Below, in pieces: positions 7,022-8,606 of a stretch of DNA of 8,606 nucleotides. Source of the stretch: Oxalobacteraceae bacterium UBA5157 (lineage in GTDB: Bacteria > Pseudomonadota > Gammaproteobacteria > Burkholderiales > Burkholderiaceae_D); contig DHXL01000281.1 in the NCBI GenBank assembly GCA_002415335.1, positions 1-8,606 on the forward strand. The letters run 5' to 3'. A program made the translations under genes and the position numbers. Position 1 is the stretch's first letter. Each line of letters opens with the position of its first letter. The notes beneath the pieces are model-generated. The model was given only the letters and a program-made list of their open reading frames with translations, was not told the origin of the DNA and did no database searches.

Positions 7022-8032
7022 ATGAAGATTGCGATTATTGGCGCCGGCGCGATCGGCGGTTACGTGGGTGTCAAACTCGCGCTGGCTGGCGAGGATGTGA
7101 CCTTCATGGTGCGCGGTGCAAATCTGGACGCCATTCGCGAGAATGGCATGAAGCTCATCATGCACGATGGCGCCGAGCACGTTGCACGCAACGTCAAGGC
7201 AACCAACAACTATGAGGAAGCGGGCCCGCAGGATATGGTAATCCTGGCGATGAAGGCGAATCAGGTTGAGTCGGTCGCCGAGGATGTTCCCAAGCTGCTC
7301 GGGCCGGATACGGTGGTCGTGACCATGCAGAATGGCATACCTTATTGGTATTTCCATAAGCACGGTGCCGCATTGGAGGGAAGTCGCGTTTGCAGCGTCG
7401 ATCCGAGCGGGATCATCAGTGCAAATATTCCAGCGGATCGGGTCGTCGGTTGTGTCGTCTATCCGGCCTCCGAGCTGGTTGCGCCAGGGGTGGTAAGGCA
7501 TGTCGAAGGTGACCGCTTCCCGGTGGGCGAACTGGATGGATCGATCAGCGAGCGTGTCACGCGGGTCTCGGAATGTTTTGCCCAGGCTGGATTCAAGGCG
7601 CCAGTGCTGGAAAATATCCGCTCGGAAATTTGGCTCAAACTGTGGGGCAATCTGACCTTCAATCCGATCAGCGCGCTGGCACATTCGACCTTGGTCGATA
7701 TTTGTCAGTTTCCGCTGTCGCGTGAACTCGCTGCGAACATGATGCGCGAGGCGGAAACGGTCGCCCACAAGCTCGGTATCACATTCAGAGTGACGCTGGA
7801 AAAGCGCATTGCAGGCGCTGAAAAGGTCGGCAAACACAAGACCTCGATGTTGCAGGATATCGAAGCGGGGCGGCCGGCCGAGATTGATGCGCTGGTCGGA
7901 TCGGTGGTCGAACTCGGGCGCATGACGCACACGCGAACACCACACATCGATACCGTCTACGCGCTGGTAAAACTGTTGAGCAAATCGATGAAAGAAGAGA
8001 TCGGATGCGTGCGGCTGCGGAAGCTTGCCTGA
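7022..8032 (+). CDS. Ketopantoate reductase (ApbA/PanE) family 2-oxo-acid reductase
   Basis: 336 residues, somewhat longer than E. coli PanE (303). The N-terminal Rossmann motif GAGAIG (7-12) fits NADPH binding, with VRG (30-32) in the cofactor region. Catalytic and substrate residues known from PanE have counterparts: Asn104 in MQNG, Lys206 and Asn210 in WLKLWGN, Ser275 in KTSML and Glu287 in AEID. Family members reduce ketopantoate or other 2-oxo acids to D-2-hydroxy acids. The insert after QNGIPYWYFHKHG (103-115) suggests a branch different from the vitamin B5 enzyme. AGAGGAAG at 7009-7016 is a good ribosome site; the ATG at 7017 runs into a stop after two codons. It is the last gene of the block. 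Its place behind sucCD and an FAH enzyme favours a catabolic role, though a pantothenate role cannot be excluded. Confidence 0.85.
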   Translation: MKIAIIGAGAIGGYVGVKLALAGEDVTFMVRGANLDAIRENGMKLIMHDGAEHVARNVKATNNYEEAGPQDMVILAMKANQVESVAEDVPKLLGPDTVVVTMQNGIPYWYFHKHGAALEGSRVCSVDPSGIISANIPADRVVGCVVYPASELVAPGVVRHVEGDRFPVGELDGSISERVTRVSECFAQAGFKAPVLENIRSEIWLKLWGNLTFNPISALAHSTLVDICQFPLSRELAANMMREAETVAHKLGITFRVTLEKRIAGAEKVGKHKTSMLQDIEAGRPAEIDALVGSVVELGRMTHTRTPHIDTVYALVKLLSKSMKEEIGCVRLRKLA

Positions 8033-8111
8033 TGCGTCTGGCTGTTAAAGTTGCGGGCGATTTGAGTGCGAACGGCTGTGTAATCAGAATCTGAACAGCT
8101 CGCCACTTTCC

Positions 8112-8150
8112 GAATCAGGTGAGAAATTGCTTGATTCGTATGCCTGATTC
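8112..8150. repeat. Inverted repeat GAATCAGG / CCTGATTC after the gene block
   Basis: Perfect 8-bp arms at 8112-8119 and 8143-8150 with a 23-base gap. A shorter near-dyad, TCAGA-A-TCTGA at 8084-8094 flanked by GCTGT and ACAGC, lies just upstream. Neither is followed by a T-run, so they are not standard intrinsic terminators for the upstream block, though they may protect or help end its mRNA. TGATTC also recurs directly at 8132-8137 and 8145-8150. Confidence 0.35.
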
Positions 8151-8159
8151 ATATCCGCG

Positions 8160-8194
8160 AAAAAAATGATTGCGCCATATGTCTATGGCGCAAT
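8160..8194 (-). terminator. Rho-independent terminator of the small minus-strand gene
   Basis: A perfect 10-bp stem, ATTGCGCCAT (8169-8178) with ATGGCGCAAT (8185-8194), encloses a six-base loop. On the minus strand the stem is followed after two bases by seven T (A-run at 8160-8166 on the plus strand). It begins 17 bases past the stop of the 59-codon gene. On the plus strand no T-run follows, so it serves mainly the minus strand, though the hairpin may also slow transcripts from the sucCD block that converges on it. Confidence 0.85.
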
Positions 8195-8211
8195 TCGATG
8201 TGCTTCGTGCG

Positions 8212-8391
8212 TTACATTCCCCAAGTCATGCCCGCGTCAGACTTGTCGCCCGAGGTCGCTAGGTCGAGTGATTCGCGGAGCTTGATGGCGAACAAAATTT
8301 CCAAGACCGACGAAAGGGTAATTCCCTTACGCTTTGGGGTAACTTGACTGCTGTTGTCGCGGGATGTGGTGGATATCGTCGATGTGGCCAT
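8212..8391 (-). CDS. Uncharacterised 59-residue peptide
   Basis: A small gene I do not recognise. It has a full set of expression signals: a promoter at 8433-8461, AGGAG (8403-8399) seven bases before the ATG, and a terminator just after the TAA. A start at 8409 would place the ribosome site inside the gene, so 8391 is preferred. The peptide has a Ser/Thr-rich N-terminus (MATSTISTTS), a basic KRK (20-22), a predicted helix ITLSSVLEILFAIKLRESLDL (24-44, hydrophobic on one side), and a small, Gly/Asp-rich end GDKSDAGMTWGM (48-59). No cysteine and no typical signal peptide. A leader-helix followed by a short tail with one Trp resembles precursor peptides of modified natural products, but no modifying enzyme is in the window. 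It could equally be a small regulator or membrane-associated peptide. Confidence 0.72.
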   Translation of the reverse strand: MATSTISTTSRDNSSQVTPKRKGITLSSVLEILFAIKLRESLDLATSGDKSDAGMTWGM

Positions 8392-8432
8392 GGTTGCACT
8401 CCTAGTCAATTAAAATTACTTTGTTGCAGTGC

Positions 8433-8461
8433 AGTATATCTGTGGGGGAAGTTGATGTCCA
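8433..8461 (-). promoter_or_regulatory. Sigma-70-type promoter of the 59-residue peptide gene
   Basis: On the minus strand TGGACA (8461-8456) and TATACT (8438-8433) are separated by exactly 17 bases; each matches five of six consensus positions (TTGACA, TATAAT). Transcription would start near 8426, giving a leader of about 35 bases that contains the AGGAG site. Confidence 0.65.
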
Positions 8462-8606
8462 CTCACGATGTGTGATACCGGATATGAAGAATATCAATAT
8501 CATGGCGGACCGGATGCGCGCGTGCGGCGGTTCTGGCCATCCGAGAAAAGAAGAGTCTTATCGCCTGTCATAGCAGATCTGTGCTGTAACGCGTGCGAAC
8601 TCTGCA
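8462..8606. other. Upstream region of the peptide gene, to window edge
   Basis: No coding frame recognised. A short dyad GATAT-GAAGA-ATATC (8481-8495), with ATATC repeated directly at 8497-8501 as ATATC/A, lies about 20 bases upstream of the -35 element and could be a regulator site. An eight-base palindrome CAGATCTG occurs near the right end. Any gene further right is outside the window. Confidence 0.35.

Noticed and set aside
1..8606. CRISPR arrays, tRNA or rRNA genes, insertion sequences
   Set aside because: No regularly spaced repeats, no tRNA-like clover-leaf sequence, and no transposase or terminal inverted repeats were seen.

Overview
The window reads as a piece of a beta-proteobacterial (Burkholderiales-like) chromosome of moderate GC. 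The order thiG-thiE and the overall style of the SucC, SucD and quinone reductase sequences suggest this. Placement near Oxalobacteraceae is my impression from remembered family sequences, not a computed result.

Layout. Bases 1-1378 are a gene graveyard. It opens with the end of a thiG fragment fused to a decayed thiE (three in-frame stops, frame changes), followed by the C-terminal two thirds of a zinc-type quinone oxidoreductase that has lost its N-terminal domain. A gene-free AT-richer spacer with a Fur-box-like sequence then leads to a small uncharacterised 110-residue protein (1761-2093) with a strong ribosome binding site. A second gene-free stretch, carrying a 6-bp dyad, precedes an OxlT-type MFS carboxylate antiporter (2519-3856). 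Next comes a tight block on the same strand: sucC (4113-5279), sucD (5284-6159), a fumarylacetoacetate-hydrolase-family enzyme (6233-7000) and a ketopantoate-reductase-family enzyme (7022-8032). A perfect 24-bp palindrome sits between sucD and the hydrolase gene. On the opposite strand, converging on the block, is a compact unit with every expected signal: promoter, Shine-Dalgarno sequence, 59-codon gene and hairpin-plus-T-tract terminator (8461 down to 8160).

How the genes may work together. The transporter keeps both charged residues known to bind oxalate in OxlT, so it probably moves a small di- or monocarboxylate. SucCD could make or use a CoA thioester of a dicarboxylate. The hydrolase-family enzyme cleaves, hydrates or decarboxylates 2-oxo acids in its relatives, and the reductase reduces 2-oxo acids with NADPH. 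Together they look like a carboxylate uptake and processing cluster rather than a plain TCA-cycle operon. The actual substrate cannot be read from the sequence. The most interesting items are this cluster, the 24-bp palindrome, the orphan 59-residue peptide gene and the decaying thiamine locus.
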